NCBI RefSeq assembly: GCF_900107685.1 | Contig: NZ_FNRQ01000002.1 | Coordinates: forward strand, 744,001-808,000 | DNA from: Paraburkholderia sartisoli | Lineage (GTDB): Bacteria; Pseudomonadota; Gammaproteobacteria; Burkholderiales; Burkholderiaceae | Reading direction: 5' to 3' | DNA: 64,000 bases | Shown: positions 54,943 through 64,000 of the stretch, one piece after another | How the letters are laid out: each line of letters opens with the position of its first letter | Position numbering within the stretch: position 1 is the first letter of the stretch | Position numbers and translations under genes: made by a program | The notes under the pieces: generated by a model | Databases searched by the model: none | What the model was told of the DNA's origin: nothing | The model's input: only the letters and a program-made list of their open reading frames with translations

Positions 54943-56400
54943 TTAACACTTTGCATCCTGCTCCGCGAGCTTCGCGATCGCCGCGACGACGCCTTCGGCA
55001 TACGCCGGATCGATGCGACGAAAATACCCGATCTGACGCGCCACGATCTCGTCCGGCACGCCGCTGATGTGCCGCGCGATGTTGCCGAACAGGCGCTCGC
55101 GTTGTGCCGCATCGAAAATCCGGAACAGCGCGGCCGGCTGGCTGTAGTAGTCGTCGTCTTCCCGATGGTCGTAGCGATCGACGTTACCGGCGACGAGCGC
55201 CGGCTCCGCCGCGTTGCGATCCTGCGCGAACTCACCGAAGCGGTTCGGCTCGTAGTTCACCGTGCCGCCCAGGTTGCTGTCGGTGCGCATGCCGCCGTCC
55301 CGATGGAACGCATGCGGCGACGCGACGCGCGACGCATTCACCGGAATCTGGTGATGGTTCACGCCCAGCCGGTAACGCTGCGTGTCGCCGTACGAAAAGA
55401 GGCGTCCCTGCAACAGGCGGTCCGGCGAAAACCCGATACCCGGCACGACGTTCGCCGGCGAAAACGCGGCCTGCTCGACATCCACGAAGTAGTTGCCGGC
55501 ATTCCGGTTCAATTCAAGGGTGCCGACGTCGATCAACGGATAGTCCTTGTACGGCCACACTTTCGTGATGTCGAACGGGTTGTAGCGATACGTCGCGGCA
55601 TCCGCTTCCGGCATCACCTGAATGCAGAATCGCCACTTCGGAAAATTCCCGCTGTCGATGTTCTCGACCAGGTCGCGCTGCGCGCTTTCGCGGTCGGCGG
55701 CGATCACCTGCGCGGCTTCGGCGTCGATGTAGTTTTCGATGCCCTGCATCGACCTGAAGTGGAACTTCACCCAGAAGCGCTCGTTGTTCGCGTTGATGAA
55801 CGAGTACGTGTGCGAGCCGAAGCCGTGCATCGTCCGGTAGCTCCGCGGAATGCCACGGTCGCTCATCACGATCGTCACCTGATGCAGCGACTCCGGATGC
55901 CGCGACCAGAAGTCCCACGCCGCGACGTTGCTGCGCGTGTTCGTGTACGGGTCGCGCTTTTGCGTATGGATGAAGTCCGGAAACTTCAACGGATCGCGAA
56001 TGAAGAACACCGGCGTGTTGTTGCCGACCACATCCCAGTTGCCCTCTTCCGTGTAGAACTTGATGGCGAAACCGCGCACATCGCGCTCGGCGTCGGCGGC
56101 GCCGCGCTCACCGGCGACGGTCGAAAAGCGCATGAAGAGCGGCGTTTCCTTGCCGACCTGCGCGAACACCTTCGCTTTCGTGAAGCGCGAGATGTCGTGC
56201 GTGATCTTCAGCGAGCCGAACGCGCCGGACCCTTTTGCATGGACGCGCCGCTCGGGAATCACCTCGCGGTCGAAGTGCGCCAGCTTCTCGATCAGCCAGA
56301 CGTCCTGCAGCGCGACCGGGCCGCGCGGGCCGGCGGTCATCGAATTCTGGTTGTCGGCGACGGGCGCGCCGGCGGCGGTGGTGAGTTTGCGTTCAGACAT
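54943..56400 (-). CDS. katA: Monofunctional heme catalase
   Basis: Dismutates H2O2. The active-site region [14 protein letters not shown] (catalytic His), [34 protein letters not shown] (catalytic Asn) and the heme-ligand region [14 protein letters not shown] (proximal Tyr) are all present. 485 residues, a small-subunit catalase. The start [13 protein letters not shown] at 56400 follows AGGAG; the open frame continues upstream without similarity. It lies downstream of oxyR and a short ORF on the same strand. Confidence 0.96.
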   Translation of the reverse strand: MSERKLTTAAGAPVADNQNSMTAGPRGPVALQDVWLIEKLAHFDREVIPERRVHAKGSGAFGSLKITHDISRFTKAKVFAQVGKETPLFMRFSTVAGERGAADAERDVRGFAIKFYTEEGNWDVVGNNTPVFFIRDPLKFPDFIHTQKRDPYTNTRSNVAAWDFWSRHPESLHQVTIVMSDRGIPRSYRTMHGFGSHTYSFINANNERFWVKFHFRSMQGIENYIDAEAAQVIAADRESAQRDLVENIDSGNFPKWRFCIQVMPEADAATYRYNPFDITKVWPYKDYPLIDVGTLELNRNAGNYFVDVEQAAFSPANVVPGIGFSPDRLLQGRLFSYGDTQRYRLGVNHHQIPVNASRVASPHAFHRDGGMRTDSNLGGTVNYEPNRFGEFAQDRNAAEPALVAGNVDRYDHREDDDYYSQPAALFRIFDAAQRERLFGNIARHISGVPDEIVARQIGYFRRIDPAYAEGVVAAIAKLAEQDAKC

Positions 56401-56455
56401 CCTTCTACTCCTGGCTTTTATCCGAAATTGAGCGGTATGGCGGTAGCGGCGAACT

Positions 56456-56575
56456 TCAGGCCGAAATCGCGCGATCGACGAGAAGCGCGAACGCCACGGT
56501 GCGCAGCGATGCGGCGAGGGTCTGTACCGGGAGCGTCGTGGCTTGCCGGGCAAGCGGGGATTGGGCTTGATTCAT
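56456..56575 (-). CDS. Possible 39-residue leader or small protein ahead of katA
   Basis: The frame opens at ATG 56575 behind an excellent GGAGGA site five bases upstream and encodes [20 protein letters not shown] followed by a mildly hydrophobic tail ending AISA. It stops 55 bases before katA. Family unknown. The strong ribosome site in the katA 5' region makes translation likely. Confidence 0.52.
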   Translation of the reverse strand: MNQAQSPLARQATTLPVQTLAASLRTVAFALLVDRAISA

Positions 56576-56618
56576 CGGTTCCTCCGGGTGTGTCGGATCG
56601 GGCGATCCATGGAGGAAA

Positions 56619-56672
56619 CTATAACTATGGCTATCGAATTATAGAATTTGATTAAATATATCTATTTGATAG
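56619..56672. promoter_or_regulatory. AT-rich ATAG/CTAT cluster upstream of katA (candidate OxyR region)
   Basis: Within 54 bases CTAT occurs at 56619, 56625, 56631 and 56662 and ATAG at 56641 and 56669. OxyR recognises ATAG/CTAT tetrads, but none of these has the ideal spacing of seven bases, so the exact site is uncertain. It is the only low-GC segment in the oxyR-katA gap. Confidence 0.42.
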
Positions 56673-56781
56673 CGGAAGCCCTGAATCTGGATGGGCTTCT
56701 TCTGGCCGCGCGGCGCGATGCCGGCGGCCAGTGCAACGGATGCGATGCGAATGCGAAACGGATGCGATGCGGCCGCGCGCG

Positions 56782-57741
56782 TTAGCTGACCGCTGCGGGC
56801 TGGTCGAGCTTGCTCACGCCGGACAGGTCGCAGGCGCTGATGGCATCGCAGATGGCGTCGATGGCGGGCATCCGCGTGAAGCTCTTGCGCCACGCCAGCA
56901 CGACGCGACGGTCGGGCACCGGATCGTCGAAATGCACGTAGCTGAGGAGCCCCGAGTCGACGCCGCCCGCATGCGGCTTCACCTCGGTCACCGACATGCG
57001 CGGCAGCACGGTGATGCCGACGCCGCTCGCGACCATATGGCGGATCGTCTCGAGCGAAGAACCCTCGAACGTTTTCTGGATGCCGTCGGCGTTTTGCGAA
57101 AAGCGCATCAGCTCCGGACACACGCCCAGCACGTGATCGCGGAAGCAATGCCCGCTGCCGAGCAGCAGCATGGTTTCCTGCTTCAGGTCGCTCGGGTCGA
57201 TTTTCGGGCGCGTCTCCCATGCGTGGCCCGACGGCAGCGCGACGACGAACGGCTCGTCGTACAGAGGACGCAGCATCAGGCCAGTTTCCGGGAACGGCAG
57301 CGCCATGATGGCGACGTCGATTTCGCCCTGCTTGAGCAGCTCGATCAGCTTGAGCGTGTAGTTTTCCTGCAGCATCAGCGGCATCTGCGGGACGCGCTGG
57401 ATCATCTGCTTGACGAGCGTGGGCAGCAGATACGGCCCGATCGTGTAGATCACGCCCAGACGCAGTGGCCCGACGAGCGGATCCTTGCCCTGCTTGGCGA
57501 TTTCCTTGATGGCGAGCGTCTGTTCCAGCACGCGCTGCGCCTGCGAGACGATCTGCTCGCCCACCGGCGTCACGCTGACTTCGCTCGTGCCGCGCTCGAA
57601 AATCTGCACGTTCAGTTCGTCTTCGAGCTTCTTGATCGCCACCGACAGCGTCGGCTGGCTGACGAAACACGCTTCGGCCGCCCGGCCGAAGTGCCGTTCG
57701 CGGGCAACCGCGACGATGTATTTCAATTCAGTGAGCGTCAT
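56782..57741 (-). CDS. oxyR: Hydrogen peroxide-sensing regulator OxyR (LysR family)
   Basis: MTLTELKYIVAVARERHFGR followed by CFVSQPTLSVAIKKLEDELN is the OxyR winged helix-turn-helix; the start at 57741 excludes an unrelated upstream extension. The redox pair is visible in GHCFRDHVLGVCPEL (Cys at about 199 and 208), which forms the activating disulfide. 319 residues. It presumably drives katA and dps next to it. Confidence 0.95.
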   Translation of the reverse strand: MTLTELKYIVAVARERHFGRAAEACFVSQPTLSVAIKKLEDELNVQIFERGTSEVSVTPVGEQIVSQAQRVLEQTLAIKEIAKQGKDPLVGPLRLGVIYTIGPYLLPTLVKQMIQRVPQMPLMLQENYTLKLIELLKQGEIDVAIMALPFPETGLMLRPLYDEPFVVALPSGHAWETRPKIDPSDLKQETMLLLGSGHCFRDHVLGVCPELMRFSQNADGIQKTFEGSSLETIRHMVASGVGITVLPRMSVTEVKPHAGGVDSGLLSYVHFDDPVPDRRVVLAWRKSFTRMPAIDAICDAISACDLSGVSKLDQPAAVS

Positions 57742-57768
57742 TGGGGACCAATCAGAGCGATGGATTCG

Positions 57769-57791
57769 ATAGGTTTCTGTTATACACCTAT
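57769..57791. promoter_or_regulatory. ATAGGT-N11-ACCTAT dyad upstream of oxyR
   Basis: A perfect inverted repeat ATAGGT (57769-57774) and ACCTAT (57786-57791) lies 28-50 bases before the oxyR start. It fits a LysR-type T-N11-A site with OxyR-like ATAG/CTAT ends and overlaps TATAAC on the minus strand, a -10 candidate. Negative autoregulation of oxyR is inferred. Confidence 0.68.
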
Positions 57792-57889
57792 GGGGCCAAT
57801 TCGCCAACCCGGATTGACTTTGATACGGGGCAAAACCGCTGACGCCCCGCCAGGCCCGGGTTACGGGGGCGCGGCGGGCGCCAGAAACA

Positions 57890-60130
57890 TCAGGCCTTCA
57901 GATAGTGCTCGCGCGCGCCGAGCCAGCGGGCAAGGTGCTGGGTGACGACATCCGGGTACTCGTCGAGCAGACGCGCGGCCGCTTCGCGCGCCGGCTCGAT
58001 CAGCCAGCCGTCCTGTTCGAGATCGGCAAACCGCAGCATGGCCGCGCCCGACTGCCGCGCGCCCAGAAACTCGCCGGGCCCACGGATTTCGAGGTCGCGC
58101 CGCGCGATTTCGAAGCCATCGGTCGTTTCGCGCATGGTCTGCAACCGTGCGCGGGCGGTTTGCGACAGCGGCCCGGTATAGAGCAGCACGCACACCGACG
58201 CCGCGCTGCCGCGCCCCACCCGCCCGCGCAGCTGGTGCAGCTGCGCGAGACCGAAGCGCTCGGCGTGCTCGATCACCATCAGCGATGCGTTCGGCACGTC
58301 GACGCCCACTTCGATCACCGTCGTCGCGACCAGCAGTTGCACTTCGTTGCGCGTGAAGGCGTCCATCACCGCGGCTTTCTCCGCGGGCGCGAGGCGTCCA
58401 TGCACGAGGCCGACGTTCAGTTCCGGCAACGCCGCGATCAGCGTTTCGTACGTTTCAACCGCGGTTTGCAGCTGGAGCGTCTCGCTTTCCTCGATCAGCG
58501 GACAAACCCAGTAGACCTGGCGCCCGGTCAGCGCCGCCTCGCGCACGCGGCCGGTCACTTCCTCGCGGCGCGCGTCGGACACGAGTTTGGTCAGGATCGG
58601 CGTGCGGCCGGGCGGGAGTTCGTCGATGGTGGAAACGTCGAGGTCCGCGTAGTAAGTCATCGCGAGCGTGCGCGGAATCGGCGTTGCCGACATCATCAGT
58701 TGATGCGGCTGGAAGTCGCGCGCGCCGTCGCCGGCGTTCCGCCCCGGAGGAAGTCCGCCTGGGGGACGCGCCTTCGCGCGCAGCGCGAGCCGCTGTTCGA
58801 CGCCGAAGCGGTGCTGTTCGTCGACGATCACGAGGCCAAGGCGCGCGAATTCGACGGTGTCCTGGATGATCGCGTGCGTGCCGATCACGAGCTGCGCGGT
58901 GCCGAGCGCGGCGGCTTCGAGCGCGGCGCGCTTGTCTTTCGCCTTCAGGCTGCCGGCGAGCCACGCGACGCTCACGCCCAGCGGTTCGAGCCAGCCGCGC
59001 AGCTTGCGCGCGTGCTGTTCGGCGAGGATTTCGGTCGGCGCCATCAACGCGGCCTGATAGCCCGCGTCGATCGCCTGCGCGGCGGCGAGCGCCGCGACGA
59101 CCGTCTTGCCGCTGCCGACGTCGCCCTGCAGCAGACGCTGCATCGGGTGCGGCTGCGTCAGATCCTGCGCGATCTCCGCCGTGACGCGCTGCTGCGCGCC
59201 CGTCAACGCGAACGGCAACGCGTCGAGCAGGCGGGTGACGAGCGACGCCCGATCCGCCGGCCCGCGACGCGCCATCGCCGGCGCCGCGCGCGTGCGCCGC
59301 TCTTCGTGCGCGCGCTTGAGCGACATCTGCTGCGCGAGCAGTTCCTCGAACTTGATGCGCGCCCATGCCGGATGCGTGCCGTCGATCAGCGCGTGCTCGT
59401 CGGAATCCGCGTTCGGATGATGCAGCATGCGTACCGCGTCGATCAACGACGGCACACCCAGCGGCTGAAGGTACGCCTGCGCGACCGACGCGGGCAGCAG
59501 TTCCGGCAGCGCGGTGCGCGACAGCGCGTTGTCGATCGACTTGCGCAGATAGGCCTGCGTCACGCCGGCGGTACTCGGATAGACCGGCGTGAGCGCCTGC
59601 GGCAGCGGCGTTTCTTCCTCGACGACCTTCACCGCCGGATGCACCATCTCCATGCCGAAGAAGCCGCCGCGCACGTCGCCGCGCACGCGCAGCCGCTGGC
59701 CGATCGCCATCTGCCGGACCTGCGAGCCGTAGAAGTTGAGAAAGCGCAGCACGAGTTCGTCGCCGGCATCGTCGCGCAGCTTGACCAGCAACTGGCGACG
59801 CGGACGGTAGGCGATCTCGTTGTCGAACACGACGCCTTCGGTCTGCGCGAGGTCGCCTGGCAGCAGTTCGCCCACGGGCGTGAGCGACGTTTCGTCCTCA
59901 TAGCGCATCGGCAGATGCAGCACGAGATCGATGTCGCGCGTGAGGCCAAGTTTGGCGAGTTTGTCGGCGGTTCGGGGGAGCGCCGCAGCGGGTTTTTTCG
60001 CGCTCGCCTGATCGTCCGCCTGCGCGGGCGTTGCCGCGGCAGCCGCCGCCTTGCCGCGCGCGGCGCGGCGTTTCGGCGCGGCGCTCACTTCTTCGGTATC
60101 GGCAGGCATACGGCGTTCGGGCAAGGGCAT
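57890..60130 (-). CDS. recG: ATP-dependent DNA helicase RecG
   Basis: Branch-migration helicase that remodels stalled forks. After an Ala/Lys-rich N-terminus comes the wedge domain, then Walker A LLQGDVGSGKTVVAALAAAQ, the DEQH box VIVDEQHRFGVEQRL, MSATPIPRTLAMTYY, VIEVGVDVPNASLMVIEHAE and RFGLAQLHQLRGRVGRG. 746 residues, slightly long because of the N-terminal tail; ATG 60109 is an alternative start. Divergent from queA. Confidence 0.96.
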   Translation of the reverse strand: MPLPERRMPADTEEVSAAPKRRAARGKAAAAAATPAQADDQASAKKPAAALPRTADKLAKLGLTRDIDLVLHLPMRYEDETSLTPVGELLPGDLAQTEGVVFDNEIAYRPRRQLLVKLRDDAGDELVLRFLNFYGSQVRQMAIGQRLRVRGDVRGGFFGMEMVHPAVKVVEEETPLPQALTPVYPSTAGVTQAYLRKSIDNALSRTALPELLPASVAQAYLQPLGVPSLIDAVRMLHHPNADSDEHALIDGTHPAWARIKFEELLAQQMSLKRAHEERRTRAAPAMARRGPADRASLVTRLLDALPFALTGAQQRVTAEIAQDLTQPHPMQRLLQGDVGSGKTVVAALAAAQAIDAGYQAALMAPTEILAEQHARKLRGWLEPLGVSVAWLAGSLKAKDKRAALEAAALGTAQLVIGTHAIIQDTVEFARLGLVIVDEQHRFGVEQRLALRAKARPPGGLPPGRNAGDGARDFQPHQLMMSATPIPRTLAMTYYADLDVSTIDELPPGRTPILTKLVSDARREEVTGRVREAALTGRQVYWVCPLIEESETLQLQTAVETYETLIAALPELNVGLVHGRLAPAEKAAVMDAFTRNEVQLLVATTVIEVGVDVPNASLMVIEHAERFGLAQLHQLRGRVGRGSAASVCVLLYTGPLSQTARARLQTMRETTDGFEIARRDLEIRGPGEFLGARQSGAAMLRFADLEQDGWLIEPAREAAARLLDEYPDVVTQHLARWLGAREHYLKA

Positions 60131-60308
60131 GTGTCGCTTCGCAAGTACAATATCGGCTTTCCAGTGTGGCGCAGCGCGGCTGCGCTCCGTCTGCCGGCAG
60201 ATCCGGCGGATCGCTCACGCGGGCTGGCGCTGCAATGTTTCGCAATCATAGCCGCTCGCCGCCCGGCACCGGTTCAATTCAGCATCGATTCACATCCAGT
60301 CCTTCCGC

Positions 60309-61358
60309 ATGTTCACGCTTTCCGATTTCGATTTTGTCCTGCCGCCCGAGCTGATCGCGCAGACCGCGTTGCCCGAGCGCAGCGCGAGCCGTCTGCTCGA
60401 AGTGGACGGCTCGAGCGCGCCCGCCCGCTTCAACGACCGCGGCTTCGCCGAGCTGCCCGCGTGCATCGCGCCCGGCGATCTGCTGGTCTTCAACGATACC
60501 AAAGTCCTGAAAGCACGCTTCCTCGGCCAGAAGGCCAGTGGCGGCAAGATCGAAGTGCTGGTCGAACGGCTGACTGGCGAGACGACCGCGCTCGCGCAGA
60601 TCCGCGCGAGCAAAAGCCCGGCGCCCGGCACGACGCTGCGTCTCGCGGATGCGTTCGACGTCACGGTCGGCGAGCGCGTCGAGCCGTTCTACACGCTGCA
60701 CTTCCCGGCGGACTGCCTGACGCTGATCGAGCAGTACGGCCGGCTGCCGCTGCCGCCCTACATCGAGCACGACCCCGACGCGACCGACGAGACGCGCTAT
60801 CAGACCGTGTTCGCACAGAACCCGGGCGCCGTCGCCGCGCCGACCGCGGGCCTGCACTTCGACACGTCGCTGCTCGCGCGTCTCGACGAGAAAGGCATCG
60901 AGCGCGCGACGCTGACGCTGCATGTCGGCGCGGGCACGTTCCAGCCGGTGCGCGTCGAGAACCTCGACGAGCACAAGATGCACAGCGAGTGGTACCAGTT
61001 GCCGCAGACGCTCGTGGACCGCATCGCCGCGACCCGGGCGCGCGGCAACCGCGTGATCGCGGTCGGCACGACGTCGATGCGCGCGCTCGAAGCCGCAGCG
61101 CGCAGCGCCGAGGAAGCCGGCCGCCCGCTCGCCGCGACGAGCGCCGAAACGGACATCTTCATCACGCCGGGCTACCGGTTCCGGATCGTCGACCGGCTGG
61201 TGACGAACTTCCATCTGCCGAAATCGACGCTGTTGATGCTGGTGTCGGCGTTCGCCGGGGTCGACACGATCCGCGCCGCCTACGCGCACGCGATCGAGGA
61301 GCGGTACCGCTTTTTCAGCTACGGCGACGCGATGCTGCTCACGCGCCGCGACGCGTGA
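60309..61358 (+). CDS. queA: S-adenosylmethionine:tRNA ribosyltransferase-isomerase
   Basis: QueA adds the epoxycyclopentanediol ring from SAM in queuosine synthesis. [60 protein letters not shown] and MHSEWYQLP are signatures. 349 residues, full length. It begins the run queA-tgt-yajC-secD. No preQ1 riboswitch was recognised upstream. Confidence 0.97.
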   Translation: MFTLSDFDFVLPPELIAQTALPERSASRLLEVDGSSAPARFNDRGFAELPACIAPGDLLVFNDTKVLKARFLGQKASGGKIEVLVERLTGETTALAQIRASKSPAPGTTLRLADAFDVTVGERVEPFYTLHFPADCLTLIEQYGRLPLPPYIEHDPDATDETRYQTVFAQNPGAVAAPTAGLHFDTSLLARLDEKGIERATLTLHVGAGTFQPVRVENLDEHKMHSEWYQLPQTLVDRIAATRARGNRVIAVGTTSMRALEAAARSAEEAGRPLAATSAETDIFITPGYRFRIVDRLVTNFHLPKSTLLMLVSAFAGVDTIRAAYAHAIEERYRFFSYGDAMLLTRRDA

Positions 61359-61384
61359 TTCACCGCGGCCCGGACATCACGTAA

Positions 61385-62665
<1,281 letters not shown>

Positions 62666-62916
62666 CGGCGTTTCCACGTTGCGGGCAAGGCCGTGCCGCC
62701 CGCAAACGCCCGCCCATTAACGCACAGGGCGAAATCCGCAGAACCATGCGCCCATATGCCGGAACAAACCTTACAATCATCTTTCGCAACGTATGACCAG
62801 GCTGCGCTTATCGCAAATAACAGCTTGATCGGAAAGCGCATTTCATGTGCAGTTGCGGCTTATCGCCGGTGGTAGAATAACCGGCTGCATTTTTTGATCA
62901 TAACGGAGAGACCAAC

Positions 62917-63240
62917 GTGTCGTTCATTTCCAATGCCTTCGCGCAAGGCACCGGTGGCGCAGAATCGAGCCTGATGAGTTTCCTGCCCCTGATCCTGATG
63001 TTCGCCGTGCTGTATTTCATCATGATCCGTCCGCAAATGAAGCGCCAGAAGGAACACCGCAACATGCTCGCTGCGATGGCCAAGGGCGACGAAGTCGTCA
63101 CGAACGGCGGCATCGTGGGCAAGATCACCAAGGTGAGCGATGCTTACGTTGGCGTCGAGATTTCTGAAGGCACTGAAATCACCGTGCAGAAAGCTTCGGT
63201 GACGCAGATTCTCCCGAAAGGCACGCTCAAGTCGCTGTAA
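62917..63240 (+). CDS. yajC: Sec translocase accessory protein YajC
   Basis: A 107-residue single-span protein of the SecDF-YajC complex. LMSFLPLILMFAVLYFIMIR is the membrane helix, followed by PQMKRQKEHRNMLAAMAKGD and the conserved VVTNGGIVGKITKV. The 251 bases before it contain an AT-rich segment with TAGAAT (near 62872) that could be a -10 box but no clear -35. Confidence 0.96.
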   Translation: MSFISNAFAQGTGGAESSLMSFLPLILMFAVLYFIMIRPQMKRQKEHRNMLAAMAKGDEVVTNGGIVGKITKVSDAYVGVEISEGTEITVQKASVTQILPKGTLKSL

Positions 63241-63386
63241 GGCCTGCTCTTTCGCGTCCGGCGCGGCCTCGCCGGAACCGCAAACGGCTCACGCCGCGGT
63301 TTCCGCGCTCATCGCCGGACGCATCGCCTGAAAGCCTGGAAAATCGGACCGGGCTTCCAGGCCAACCTTCCCGTTGGGCCATCCCC

Positions 63387-64000
63387 ATGAATCGTTACCC
63401 CCTCTGGAAATATGTCGTGATGCTGGTGGCGCTCGCCATCGGCCTCGTGTACACGTTGCCGAACTTCTTCGGTGAAGCGCCGGCGGTCCAGGTGTTGAGC
63501 GGCAAGGCCACGGTCAAGCTCGATTCGACCACGCTCACGCAGATCGAAGCCGCGCTCGCTGCCAGCCAGATCAAACCGTCCGCCGTCACGTTCGACAATT
63601 CGTCGACCAACGCGAACATCCGCGTGCGTCTGACGGACACCGACACACAGCTGCGCGTGAAGGACCTGCTGCAGAAGTCGCTGAACGCCGATCCCAACGA
63701 TCCGCAGTTCATCGTCGCGCTGAACCTGCAAAGTGCGTCGCCCGGCTGGCTGACCGCGCTGCACGCGCTGCCGATGTATCTCGGTCTCGATCTGCGCGGC
63801 GGGGTCCACTTCCTGCTGCAGGTGGACATGGCCGGCGCGCTGAACAAGAAGCTCGACTCCGACTCCTCCGACGCCCGCACGCTGCTGCGCGACAAGAACA
63901 TTCGCGACGGCGGCGTGAACCGCGTGAACCAGTCGGTCGTCGTCAATTTCGCCGACGCGGACGTCGCCGAAACCGCGCGCAAGCAGCTTGCCACGGGCAT
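63387..64000 (+). CDS. secD: Protein translocase subunit SecD, N-terminal part (cut by window edge)
   Basis: MNRYPLWKYVVMLVALAIGL is the first membrane span, followed by the periplasmic P1 region with LPMYLGLDLRGGVHFLLQVD, the SecD signature. The frame is open to the right edge; the remainder, including the later membrane spans, is missing. It follows yajC by 146 bases, as usual for the SecDF operon. Confidence 0.95.
   Translation, partial: MNRYPLWKYVVMLVALAIGLVYTLPNFFGEAPAVQVLSGKATVKLDSTTLTQIEAALAASQIKPSAVTFDNSSTNANIRVRLTDTDTQLRVKDLLQKSLNADPNDPQFIVALNLQSASPGWLTALHALPMYLGLDLRGGVHFLLQVDMAGALNKKLDSDSSDARTLLRDKNIRDGGVNRVNQSVVVNFADADVAETARKQLATG

Noticed and set aside
57905..61384. An 1159-codon plus-strand frame across recG and queA
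   Set aside because: It is antisense to recG and then out of frame with queA; composition is Arg-rich shadow sequence.

Overview
This is a continuous stretch of a high-GC betaproteobacterial chromosome, almost certainly from the Burkholderia/Paraburkholderia/Caballeronia group. The order mutL-miaA-purM-perM-hda-HAD-pcnB-folK-dNK-panB, the heat-shock block dnaJ-dnaK-thioredoxin-grpE, recN-glnE-yhdP, and dps-katA-oxyR-recG-queA-tgt-yajC-secD is the layout I know from primary chromosomes of that group. Gene density is high and most of the window is core housekeeping. No rRNA, tRNA, CRISPR array, prophage or integrase gene was seen.

Layout. 1-9190: mismatch repair, tRNA modification, purine and folate synthesis, Hda, poly(A) polymerase and pantothenate synthesis. 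9281-11188: a PabB-PabC fusion with a perfect intrinsic-terminator hairpin inside its coding sequence. 11202-19047 (minus strand): DnaJ, DnaK, a thioredoxin-like protein, GrpE behind a consensus sigma-32 promoter, Hsp15, ferrochelatase and HrcA. 19353-32167: NAD kinase, RecN, GlnE, a YhdP/AsmA-like giant, a nitrilase-family hydrolase and TldD. 32243-33621: aroG preceded by a complete Phe/Tyr/Trp-type attenuator. 34009-36609: acetoacetate decarboxylase, patatin and a cobalamin adenosyltransferase. 36853-42303: a D-lactate dehydrogenase next to glycolate oxidase glcDEF. 42395-44915: YggS, ProC and UbiA.

The accessory part is 44946-54048. Two direct copies of a 198-bp segment (44946-45143 and 53851-54048, four mismatches) flank an insertion between ubiA and dps; the added length is 8905 bp. 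The insert holds a divergent GntR regulator and a minus-strand operon: RbsA/C/B-type sugar ABC transporter, D-threo-aldose (L-fucose/L-galactose) dehydrogenase, a 63-codon remnant of an amidohydrolase-type lactonase, an LgoD-like L-galactonate 5-dehydrogenase and a UxaB-like tagaturonate reductase. Together these spell a plausible L-galactose to D-altronate route whose lactonase has been gutted by an apparently in-frame deletion. At its right edge lie decayed IS6-family and IS630-family transposases, and the second repeat copy starts on a CTAG, the known IS630 target.

54062-64000 returns to core synteny: Dps, a small membrane protein, catalase with a 39-codon ORF ahead of it, OxyR with a likely autoregulatory dyad, RecG, then queA-tgt-yajC-secD, the last running off the window. 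The most interesting items are the repeat-bounded sugar-acid island with its lactonase remnant, the aroG attenuator and the terminator inside pabB.
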